A DNA stretch of 64,000 nucleotides, from the NCBI GenBank assembly GCA_039820405.1, contig JBCBQC010000004.1, positions 62,001-126,000 of the forward strand. The letters run 5' to 3'. Positions 51,745-59,770 of this stretch are shown here, piece after piece. This stretch comes from CALLVY01 sp937899855 (GTDB lineage Bacteria > Bacteroidota > Bacteroidia > Chitinophagales > Saprospiraceae). The position numbers and the translations under genes are program-made. Under the pieces are notes generated by a model. That model had not been told where the DNA came from. It was given only the letters and a program-made list of their open reading frames with translations, and did no database searches. Within the stretch, counting starts at the first letter, position 1; the number at the start of each line of letters is the position of its first letter.

Positions 51745-53469
51745 ATGTCAAACCTCAACACCAAAACGCTATTCCTACTCACCGTATTGGCATGCTTGGG
51801 GGGCTGTAAGAAAGAACCACAGCAGGAGCTTTCCAAGGCTTCCAATCTCAGCGCTGGCCACCTTCCAAGTTACGAAATAGAAAGCCCCCTCAAAGATAAA
51901 TTCTTTGACGATCAGTACATCCTCAGTGCCAATCCTCATCTGGGGAATTTGATCGAATCGCAAAGCCAATTCCGCGACCCCAGCACTCGATTGAGTACCA
52001 TCCAGTACCTGATTGATTATCAAGATGATCAGGAAAACTTTATTCCCACCCTCAGCGCCACCCTTGGCTTTCCCGTTTGGTCACAAGTCGAATCCCGCGA
52101 TTTTTTCACTTTCATTCCCCTCATCCAAGCCCATTCCGATGCGACGGATGCTGTCTTGATTGTATACCCCGAGGGAGACATCTACGATTTCAAATTACTG
52201 CGACGTGATGCGCTGTACCACCGACTCCTCACGGAGGACCACCCGCCTAATTTTTACACGGAGCTGCGACTTTTTCTTACCTTCGACGAACGCTTGTTCG
52301 ATTATCACGACCCGCTGCTGGCCCAAGCTCGAGCCCAGGAAATCACCTCCGAGAGCCACTATCGCTGCCCGTTGCTCTGGCATTGGGAATGCGCCGAATG
52401 GATTGTCCCGCTGTGGGAAGAAGGGGAAAGCGACATGGCAGAAGAACGCAGTCCCTGTGGATCGGTTTGTGCCGATTGCGTCCTGATCGTATACGATAAC
52501 CCCAATTGCGAGCAAAATCTACCGGTGGGTGGTTGGGGACGAACGAATGGGGGGACCTTTCCACCCGAACGGGAAGGAGGCAGTCATTATCACAACGGCG
52601 GGGGCGGAGGCCCCAATGGAGGAGGCAATAACCCACTCAATTGGTGGGAAGAGCAGGGCTACAGCACCTTGGTGGAATCGCTGATTCAGCACTTGGGGCT
52701 AGAAGCAGAGCAAGCACATCTGGCCAATTGTATGGAGGGGAGCTTTCAGTTGGCGGCCTTATTGGGTAACTTGGTAGAACAGTTGGAGGTGGAACAAGAA
52801 GCAGTGCGCGCCGCCATTCTTGCGGGTTTGACAACGGCTTGCCACTGTGACGATTACGATTCGAGGGGGGTGGAGCAGTGTGATGAAAGGGCTTTATTCG
52901 AAGAAAAATTCAGGTCAGAAATTGTAGAATGGTTAACAGAAGGATTTTTCTTTTCAGAGGAGGAAAAGGAGTTTATAAAGGAGAATTTACCACTTACAGA
53001 TCGATCAAAAATTGATATAATAAAGTTGGATTGGGAGCAAGCAAGCGAAGAAGACCGGGTAAATCATTTTTTTAAATGGATTGCATTCATAAATAAAGTA
53101 TATCGTTGTCTCAGAAACGAAGAGAATAACTCCAATGAGATTTACAGCATTACAAATGATTTCTTCGAAAATGCCTCCGCATCTCAAGGGTATGAGGTGT
53201 ATGGAAATATCAATATTTATCTCAAGGATGAGTACGATAACCCCTTAACCATTACGAATACTGGCTTTGTGTGGAATCATTGGTACAATGATTATCGAGA
53301 TCGGTTTCAATGGCAAGCGAATGCAGAAGATTCCGGCGTGAGTAATGCAACGCATTTTTATTTTATGTCGGAAGGCTTTGATCCCAACTGGGGCCTTGCG
53401 TACATAGATTTGATCGTACCATATCTTCATTCTGATGTAATTAATGAAAGACTAACCCCCTGTCAATAA
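51745..53469 (+). CDS. Large Cys-containing lipoprotein, paralogue of the protein at 3086-4711
   Basis: 574 residues, unrecognised. SPII signal with lipobox LGGC (about Cys21). Residues about 50-185 (FFDDQYILSAN, IQYLIDYQDDQENFIP, SDATDAVLIV) match the 541-residue paralogue, as do GGWGRTNGG, a Gly-rich linker, NPLNWWEE (about 295) and CHCDDYD..G.E.CDERALF (366-385). From about 52890 the DNA becomes markedly AT-rich and the protein diverges from its paralogue, apart from a similar last block (IDLIVPYL). Two small paralogous lipoproteins follow closely. Confidence 0.85.
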   Translation: MSNLNTKTLFLLTVLACLGGCKKEPQQELSKASNLSAGHLPSYEIESPLKDKFFDDQYILSANPHLGNLIESQSQFRDPSTRLSTIQYLIDYQDDQENFIPTLSATLGFPVWSQVESRDFFTFIPLIQAHSDATDAVLIVYPEGDIYDFKLLRRDALYHRLLTEDHPPNFYTELRLFLTFDERLFDYHDPLLAQARAQEITSESHYRCPLLWHWECAEWIVPLWEEGESDMAEERSPCGSVCADCVLIVYDNPNCEQNLPVGGWGRTNGGTFPPEREGGSHYHNGGGGGPNGGGNNPLNWWEEQGYSTLVESLIQHLGLEAEQAHLANCMEGSFQLAALLGNLVEQLEVEQEAVRAAILAGLTTACHCDDYDSRGVEQCDERALFEEKFRSEIVEWLTEGFFFSEEEKEFIKENLPLTDRSKIDIIKLDWEQASEEDRVNHFFKWIAFINKVYRCLRNEENNSNEIYSITNDFFENASASQGYEVYGNINIYLKDEYDNPLTITNTGFVWNHWYNDYRDRFQWQANAEDSGVSNATHFYFMSEGFDPNWGLAYIDLIVPYLHSDVINERLTPCQ

Positions 53470-53480
53470 ATAATATTGAA

Positions 53481-54026
53481 ATGAAATACCTAGCTATAAT
53501 AATTATCATGTTTTATTGTATTTCTTGCTCGAACACAATGTCCGAACGACCACTCATCCCCATCCCCCTAAAAAAGCATACCATCCAACTTGGAGACAGC
53601 TACGCCAAAATTGAGGAAAGCATCCCCATCCAGGAAGAGCTCGAAAGGGGTAGAAAGAGAAATACGGTCAATTTTGACCACGATGCCAAGGACTGGACAT
53701 TGGCGTTTACGACCGATGGCGCCCGTCCTACCTTCCACCCCGTAATCATGACGGCCGATTTTGACGACCAAGCCCTCCTCCTACAGTACACCATCCACTG
53801 GGGCAGTCCCGACCTCAATCTAAAAGATGCCTCACAAATGCAAAAAGCCATCGATCTCATTTCGGAAGCACAGCTAGAGCTCCGACACCGTTTTGAACTG
53901 CCCGACCGAATCGACTTACCCCTGGTCAAAACCCTCCACTTTGACCACTACTTCGAAAAATTGAGCCTCAGTGAATATACCATTCACTACACCACTGCCT
54001 ATAAAGAATACCCACTTGACGATTAG
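53481..54026 (+). CDS. Small lipoprotein, tandem paralogue A
   Basis: 181 residues, unrecognised. Lipobox CISC near residue 16. It aligns with the next gene: KKHTIQLGDSYAKIEESI, LLLQYTIHWGSPD, LELRHRFELPDRIDLP and HFDHYFEKLSLSEYTIHYT. Eleven bases after the 574-residue lipoprotein gene, so probably one operon. Confidence 0.78.
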   Translation: MKYLAIIIIMFYCISCSNTMSERPLIPIPLKKHTIQLGDSYAKIEESIPIQEELERGRKRNTVNFDHDAKDWTLAFTTDGARPTFHPVIMTADFDDQALLLQYTIHWGSPDLNLKDASQMQKAIDLISEAQLELRHRFELPDRIDLPLVKTLHFDHYFEKLSLSEYTIHYTTAYKEYPLDD

Positions 54027-54067
54027 AAAAATAGGGTCAATCCAAACGGACATACCAACCAAGAGAT

Positions 54068-54655
54068 ATGAAATACCTCCCCCTCATCCTCCTCCTAACC
54101 ACCCTCAGCTGCGCCCCCGAAAAGCCAACGGCCCCTCGCGTAGCGCTCCCCTTCCAAACCTTTACCCTCCACCTAGGTGAGCCCTTCGACGCCATCACCC
54201 AAACCATTGCCCTCGAACCCCTGCAGTACGACCGCCACATCGCTACCGCCAACTATTTAAAAGACGATTCGTTCTGCGCCACGACTTTTCCATATAATGA
54301 TGAAACCTACCAATTACACGCTGCGGTGAGGGTATTTAACTTTAACCGCAACGCCGAACTGGTTCGGGTGAATATGATTTGGACGGACATTGATAAACCG
54401 ATTCCAAAACAGGCAACTGGCTCCATGATTCAGTCCCTCTCGAACCAACACTTTGACCTCCAAAGCAGATTCCACTTTCCAACCGTCATCAAATTGCCTT
54501 ACGAGGAAAAAAGGGAATACCCCCATTACTACGAATGGATTAAAATCGATCACGAGTTTATCAACTATCAAATGGCCTATCGTGGCTACGGATTTGAAGA
54601 TGGTTCCTACCGAGAGCATCATAGGACCAAGCAAGGAAAAGGCCTCCGCCACTAA
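54068..54655 (+). CDS. Small lipoprotein, tandem paralogue B
   Basis: 195 residues, unrecognised. Lipobox TLSC near residue 15. Blocks aligning with paralogue A: FTLHLGEPFDAITQTI, ELVRVNMIWTDID, FDLQSRFHFPTVIKLP and YYEWIKIDHEFINYQMAYRG. Forty-one bases after A. The last 20 residues are basic and of low complexity (HHRTKQGKGLRH). Its end faces the CBS gene with 46 bases between stops. Confidence 0.76.
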   Translation: MKYLPLILLLTTLSCAPEKPTAPRVALPFQTFTLHLGEPFDAITQTIALEPLQYDRHIATANYLKDDSFCATTFPYNDETYQLHAAVRVFNFNRNAELVRVNMIWTDIDKPIPKQATGSMIQSLSNQHFDLQSRFHFPTVIKLPYEEKREYPHYYEWIKIDHEFINYQMAYRGYGFEDGSYREHHRTKQGKGLRH

Positions 54656-54701
54656 TGATACAGCGACAGCAAACAAAGAGTGAACTGGAAAAACGAAAGA
54701 T

Positions 54702-55361
54702 TTAGACGTTGAGGTAAGCCATCAAGGAATCAAAACGGTCTTTCAAGCCTTCAAAATACTCCATCTCCTGGAAGGAGGCCTTGATGGTGTAGTCAAAACG
54801 CTCGAAGGTGGCGATGATCCGTTGCAAATCCTGCCGGTTGATCTTGATCGTGACGTCAATTTGGGTCGTATCGAGGGGGGAAGTAATAAAGCTACTGAGA
54901 ATAGCCGCGTTTTCCCCCTCCACAATCCGCGCGATTTCCGATAGGGAATAGTCTTGCTTACTCATCTCAAAAACGATGATACTGCCCGGCTCGGTAAAGG
55001 ATCCAATTTGGGCAAAAAAGCGGAGCAAATCTCCCTGCGTAATCAGGCCCAGGTAGTTGTTGTCCGAATCGATGACCGGTACGACGGTCAGATTGTATTC
55101 ACTCAATACCCGGAGTACATCGTAAAGGTGATCGCGCTCGTTGACCGTGGGACTGGTCAGCGAAAGCGTGTACGAACCCACTGCTTCCTCGATGTCATTT
55201 TGTAGGATATCGTCCTCCGAAATCAGGCCCAACATCTGCTCATTGTTGACGATGGGAAGGTGCTTGACGTAGAAGTCGCCCATAATACTGAGCGCTTCCT
55301 GACCGGTGTCGGAAGTACGAAGGGGCACGAATTCGTGCGACAAGAGGTTAGCAGCAATCAT
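54702..55361 (-). CDS. CBS-pair protein with ACT-like C-terminus
   Basis: 219 residues. Two CBS motifs (about 1-55 and 70-125; KHLPIVNNEQMLGLISEDDIL and LTVVPVIDSDNNYLGLITQGDLL) bind adenine nucleotides; the C-terminal part (about 135-219) has an ACT-like pattern (GSIIVFEMSKQDYSLSEIARI, IDVTIKINRQDL). The ATG at 55361 (MIAANLLSHEF) was chosen. A CBS gene of this kind usually neighbours nadK in Bacteroidota. Confidence 0.85.
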   Translation of the reverse strand: MIAANLLSHEFVPLRTSDTGQEALSIMGDFYVKHLPIVNNEQMLGLISEDDILQNDIEEAVGSYTLSLTSPTVNERDHLYDVLRVLSEYNLTVVPVIDSDNNYLGLITQGDLLRFFAQIGSFTEPGSIIVFEMSKQDYSLSEIARIVEGENAAILSSFITSPLDTTQIDVTIKINRQDLQRIIATFERFDYTIKASFQEMEYFEGLKDRFDSLMAYLNV

Positions 55362-55461
55362 ATTCGATGTAATTTTCTCGCTAAGAAAACGAAATTTGCA
55401 TGGGAATGTTGGCTGGCGTGGTAATGTTAGCTCAATCACAATGCCAAAAACGGCCGAAACG

Positions 55462-56229
55462 TCAGCGCATCAACTTTTCTTTCTGCGCCAAAAATTCTTC
55501 CTGAGTCAGCAAACCCCGGTCGCGCAATTCGCCCAGTTGCTTGAGTTGTTCGAGGATATCGGGTTGGGTGGTCAGCAATTGATCCTTGTTGTTTTCGGTG
55601 CTGTCGTTGAGTGGCCAGCGGTAGCCCCCCTTACTAAAGGCCTCAAATTCATCTTGAATACGGATGTAAGCTAGGGCATCGTGGGTTTTGATTTTCTCAA
55701 AGTCCACCAGCCCGTATTTGACGGCCTCGCTCAGGTGGTAGAAAGACTTTTCTTTATCTTCCATCAAGGAATACGCACAGGCAATATTGAAATGGACGGC
55801 CTTGTCTTCGCCGTCGACTTGGAGGGCTTTTTGAAAATCTTCGATGGCGCCCTCGTAGTCGTAGTCCTTAAACTTTTCAATCCCACTTTTCTTAAAGGGG
55901 TTCTTTTTAGCCACTGGCTTGCGAGCTGGGGGCGGCTCCTCGGAGCGCTCCGGCCGGCGGCGGCTACTCTCGGCCGGTGCCCGCCGCCGGTAGTCCCGAC
56001 TGCTTTCCCGCTCTCGGTACCGACGGTCTCCCCGGCGGTTGGTACGCCGGTCGTAGCGCCGATTCTTATTGGAGCCACGAGGGTTTACTTGATTGTCATT
56101 ACCGGAGGCCAAACTCCGAAAAATAAAAAATGCGATGATTACGGGAAGGAAACCACCGGGAAATAAATTACTTAGAATAATGGCCAGTACAACAAAAAAT
56201 ATGATCGAACTCGGGGTGATATTTCTCAT
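55462..56229 (-). CDS. Membrane-anchored TPR/SHOCT protein, copy B
   Basis: 255 residues: one or two N-terminal membrane segments (about 8-40), a long Arg-rich disordered stretch (about 50-110), a TPR-like unit (GIEKFKDYDYEGAIEDFQKAL, VHFNIACAYSLMEDKEKSFYHLSEAV read across 117-170), and a C-terminal SHOCT motif (QLKQLGELRDRGLLTQEEF). The TPR and SHOCT parts match the adjacent upstream gene almost residue by residue, but the membrane anchor is unrelated. Confidence 0.83.
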   Translation of the reverse strand: MRNITPSSIIFFVVLAIILSNLFPGGFLPVIIAFFIFRSLASGNDNQVNPRGSNKNRRYDRRTNRRGDRRYRERESSRDYRRRAPAESSRRRPERSEEPPPARKPVAKKNPFKKSGIEKFKDYDYEGAIEDFQKALQVDGEDKAVHFNIACAYSLMEDKEKSFYHLSEAVKYGLVDFEKIKTHDALAYIRIQDEFEAFSKGGYRWPLNDSTENNKDQLLTTQPDILEQLKQLGELRDRGLLTQEEFLAQKEKLMR

Positions 56230-56245
56230 GACGATCCGTTGGGAC

Positions 56246-57070
56246 CTAGCCCAACAATTTCTTTTTTTGTAATAAAAATTCCTCTTCGGTTAGTAATTCG
56301 CGCTCGCGCAACTCCCCCAGCTGCCGCAATTGCTCCAGCAGATCGGGCTGGGCCGTGATTGCCGGCCCCGTAGAAGCGGGCTGGGGAGCCACCAGTCGGT
56401 AGCCATTTTGAGCAAAATCCTGGAACTCGTCCTTGATGCGAATATACGCCAAAGCATCGTGGCTACGAATTTTTTCAAAATCTTTAAATCCGTATTCCAC
56501 CGCCTTACTCAGGTGAAAAAAGGATTGATCGGCCTGTTCGGTCAGGGAGTAGGCGCAGGCGATATTGAAGTGGACGGCAATACTTTGTGGCTCGATTTCG
56601 AGGGCCTTGATAAAGTCCTGAATGGCGCCGGGATAATCAAAATTGCGGTATTTCTCGATGCCGCGCTGGTGATAGTGGTTCGACTGGCTGGCTCGGGGAC
56701 GGCTCGGAGTGGTCTTTTTCTTGGGAGTCGGTACCGATCGGGACGGACGAACCGGGATGACCCGCGTTCCGCGGGGCTCCCGCGCCGGTGGCTGTTCCTC
56801 CCGGACCGGACGGCGATGGTAGTGCCGATCAAAATCCGTTCCCGCGGCTTGGACGTAATTGAAATAATTCCGATTGTAGGCAAAATCGAAACGTTGCTGA
56901 TCCATGAAGAGAAAACGGAAGAAATCGATAAAGCTCAACAGGAAGCTGATTCCGGTAAAGGCCAGAAAAAAATAAAGAATGCCCAGGCCCGTTTGGCGCA
57001 GGTAAAACCGGTGGGCGCCAAAGTAGCCAAGAAACAATGCCAGAACCGCAGCGATAGTCTTATCTTTCAT
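56246..57070 (-). CDS. TM2-domain TPR/SHOCT protein, copy A
   Basis: 274 residues: an N-terminal TM2 domain (AAVLALFLGYFGAHRFYL and a second segment, to about 50), a Pro/Arg-rich linker, then TPR-like (GIEKYRNFDYPGAIQDFIKAL, HFNIACAYSLTEQADQSFFHL) and SHOCT (QLRQLGELRERELLTEEEF) parts nearly identical in plan to the next gene. The pair lie 16 bases apart on the minus strand. Function unknown. Confidence 0.85.
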   Translation of the reverse strand: MKDKTIAAVLALFLGYFGAHRFYLRQTGLGILYFFLAFTGISFLLSFIDFFRFLFMDQQRFDFAYNRNYFNYVQAAGTDFDRHYHRRPVREEQPPAREPRGTRVIPVRPSRSVPTPKKKTTPSRPRASQSNHYHQRGIEKYRNFDYPGAIQDFIKALEIEPQSIAVHFNIACAYSLTEQADQSFFHLSKAVEYGFKDFEKIRSHDALAYIRIKDEFQDFAQNGYRLVAPQPASTGPAITAQPDLLEQLRQLGELRERELLTEEEFLLQKKKLLG

Positions 57071-57196
57071 ATCCGTTGTAATACAATATCTTTAATATTT
57101 TAAAAAAAATCAAAAGAAGGCTTCGTATTCGTCAGACGGTGTACTTACCTAACGGTAAAAGAAAAAGACAGTTGGCTTTATCAACAGATTTTTAGA

Positions 57197-58447
57197 CTAA
57201 TGGGATATTTTACAGGTCAAAACCGTAAAATCGTCGGGGTAAGTCTGTTCTCCCTTGAAATCCTCGATTTTTTCCATCAATTGAGCGTTCAATCGCTGGG
57301 CCGAAAGCGGACTATTTTGGAGGATAAAGGCTTCCAATAAGGCCTCGTCAAAAAACTGTCCCGCGGCGTTTTTGACGTCGGTCAAGCCATCCGTAAAAGT
57401 AAAGATCGTACATTCCTCGGTCAGCGTCAACTGGCCGACTTCCACCTCGGGTAGTTTGGTAAAGGATCCCAAAATGGTACAGCCCTTGGTGAGCAGTTGG
57501 GTTCGGCCGTCCATCACGAGGAGGGGAGGGTTGTGGCCGGCATTGACGTACTGCAATTGGCGGGTTTTGGGATCGTATTCGGCGATAAAAAAGGTGAGGA
57601 ATTTTTCCCCCTGGGTGATCCGGAACAAACTCTGATTGAGCTCGCGAACGAAGGTATCGAGCTGGGAACGTTTGAGAATGAGGCTGTGAAAGTTGGCCTG
57701 AAAGTTGGCCATCAGCAGGGCTGCCGCCACGCCTTTACCGGAGATATCGGCAATACAAAAAGCCAGCTTGCCATCCGCAAACTCCAGGTAGTCGAAATAA
57801 TCTCCCCCGACACCCAACTGGGGTTTGTAGATGCTGGCCAGTTCGTAGGGGCCCTCCGTTTGTAAGGAGGAAGGAATAAGCATACGCTGCATCTCGCTGG
57901 CCAGTTCCATTTCGCGCTTGAGTCTTTCCTGTTCGAGTTGCCGTTTGAACAGGCGCTTATTTTCGATGGCCACGGCAATGATATTGGTAATGGTGGTGAT
58001 GAATTGCACCTTGTTGTACATGTCCTCGTGCTCGGCAAAGCCTCCGATAAAGGTGTAGGCAATGGCCGTGTCTTTGTGGAGCACGGGGACAACGATGTCA
58101 AACTGGCTGATGAGGGGGTGGTCTTTTTCGTCGTCCAGATTTTTGAGTCGCTGGTACTTCGACAATTCCTCCGATAGGTCCAGGGCGATCAGTTCTTCCG
58201 GGATGCCGATGGAAGAGGCGCAGATCCACTGGCCACCATCGATCACAAAGAGGGCCATCTTTTTTACCCCCATCTCCCAACTCAAAAAGGAATTGTACAT
58301 TTCGTACAAGCCACTGGCCGATACGTTGTTGTTGATGGCTTGGGTGATCGTCAGCAGTCGATTGATCTGGAGTTGCTTGAGGTTCAACTCGCGCTCCACC
58401 GTCTCCAGGGTCGATAAATCTTTGCGAATATTTGAAAATTTTGACAT
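57197..58447 (-). CDS. GAF-SpoIIE serine phosphatase (PP2C type)
   Basis: 416 residues. An N-terminal coiled coil, a GAF-like sensor (about 35-165; MALFVIDGGQW, LISQFDIVVPVLHKDTAI), a linking helix with ELASEMQRMLIPSSLQ, and a C-terminal PP2C/SpoIIE phosphatase: GGDYFDYLEF, IADISGKGVAAALLMA, YVNAGHNPPLLV, FTDGLTD and YPDDFTVLT carry the metal-binding Asp residues. It should dephosphorylate a serine in an anti-anti-sigma partner, but no STAS or kinase partner gene lies nearby. Confidence 0.9.
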   Translation of the reverse strand: MSKFSNIRKDLSTLETVERELNLKQLQINRLLTITQAINNNVSASGLYEMYNSFLSWEMGVKKMALFVIDGGQWICASSIGIPEELIALDLSEELSKYQRLKNLDDEKDHPLISQFDIVVPVLHKDTAIAYTFIGGFAEHEDMYNKVQFITTITNIIAVAIENKRLFKRQLEQERLKREMELASEMQRMLIPSSLQTEGPYELASIYKPQLGVGGDYFDYLEFADGKLAFCIADISGKGVAAALLMANFQANFHSLILKRSQLDTFVRELNQSLFRITQGEKFLTFFIAEYDPKTRQLQYVNAGHNPPLLVMDGRTQLLTKGCTILGSFTKLPEVEVGQLTLTEECTIFTFTDGLTDVKNAAGQFFDEALLEAFILQNSPLSAQRLNAQLMEKIEDFKGEQTYPDDFTVLTCKISH

Positions 58448-58479
58448 GTCAGTTTTTGTTTAATCCACCCCGGGACATC

Positions 58480-59703
58480 CTAGGCCTTTACGTCCAAAGC
58501 ATCCCGAAAACCGTTTCCCACTAGATTAAATGCCAGCACCAGCAATAAAATTGCCAAGGCCGGTACGAGTGCCACCAGCGGTTTGCCACTGATGGCGTAG
58601 CCGTAGTTTTCGTTGAGCATGGTTCCCCATGAGGGCTGGGGCGGTTCAATTCCAAAACCCAAATAGCTCAGACCCGCTTCTACCAAGATGGCCGTAGCAA
58701 AATTGGCCGCCGCCACCACCATCACTGGCCCCAATACATTGGGCAAAATGTGTCGCAGCAGAATCCGACCGGAACCCAAACCCATACTCTGCGCCGCCTC
58801 CACAAAAGCCATCCGCTTAACCACCATCACCTGCCCCCGAACGATCCGCGCCACCTCTACCCACATGGTCAAACCCACGGCAATAAAAATATTTTCAATC
58901 CCCCGCCCCAAAGCCAGTACAATGGCAAAGACCAGAAGCAAGGTCGGAATCGACCAGATGGTATTGATAAACAACATCAGAACATCGTCTACCCAGCCGC
59001 CTAGGTAACCCGCCAGCGCCCCCACCACAATGCCAATACTGAGCGAAATAAAAACGGCGATCAAACCAACGAGTAGGGAAATTCGGACACCCAAGATCAG
59101 TCGACTGTACAGACAACGTCCAAATATATCGCTTCCCAATGGATAGCTCCGCGTAAACAGATGATCTTTTTTTATTATTTGTTGTAATTCTTCGGTACGG
59201 TACTGCCGCAGCTGTCCGGCCCGATCCCGAAAGCGAACTAGCCCGGCAACGTGGCTCCGCTGCGGCTCCACCGGAAGGGGGAAAATCACATCGACCAGGG
59301 CAAAGGATTCTTTCAGCGCCCCTCCCCGCAGGACCTCCTCTCCTTCGTACAGGCTCACCGTGATCGAGTCGGCGTGAAAACGGTAATCCGTGATGGGAAT
59401 CAAACGACGCGGATTGGGTTGTCCGTACCACATCCGCGACCAAGCACTGCGCTGCTCCACCACCGCATTGCGACGTACGGCAAGCAGGTCGACGCGAAAA
59501 CCGGGATTTTTCAACTGTACCTCCACCAGTTGATCGTTGGCGTGGGGCGTATCATCGATGGCGAGCCAATACCCCAGAATAGCAATCAGCAAGGCAAAAA
59601 TGATGACGACCAGTCCGAATACGGCGGGGCGGTTGCGGCGGAAGCGGCGCCAGGCTCTCTGATTGGGGGACAAGGGGGGCGCAGCCGATTGCTTGGGTGT
59701 CAT
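58480..59703 (-). CDS. ABC transporter permease (OppC/DppC type) with large periplasmic insert
   Basis: 407-residue peptide-type permease. First membrane segment about 28-50, then an unusually long extracytoplasmic stretch of about 160 residues (to around 205), then five C-terminal segments with the EAA loop (MAFVEAAQSMGLGSGRILLRHILPN) and the AGLSYLGFGIEPPQPSWG end block typical of OppC. The OppB, OppA and ATPase genes are not adjacent. Confidence 0.9.
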   Translation of the reverse strand: MTPKQSAAPPLSPNQRAWRRFRRNRPAVFGLVVIIFALLIAILGYWLAIDDTPHANDQLVEVQLKNPGFRVDLLAVRRNAVVEQRSAWSRMWYGQPNPRRLIPITDYRFHADSITVSLYEGEEVLRGGALKESFALVDVIFPLPVEPQRSHVAGLVRFRDRAGQLRQYRTEELQQIIKKDHLFTRSYPLGSDIFGRCLYSRLILGVRISLLVGLIAVFISLSIGIVVGALAGYLGGWVDDVLMLFINTIWSIPTLLLVFAIVLALGRGIENIFIAVGLTMWVEVARIVRGQVMVVKRMAFVEAAQSMGLGSGRILLRHILPNVLGPVMVVAAANFATAILVEAGLSYLGFGIEPPQPSWGTMLNENYGYAISGKPLVALVPALAILLLVLAFNLVGNGFRDALDVKA

Positions 59704-59770
59704 GAATACCGCTTAATGGTTTTTGAAGGACAACTGGTGGATTATAAAGATAGAAAATTTATTTTCGGGA

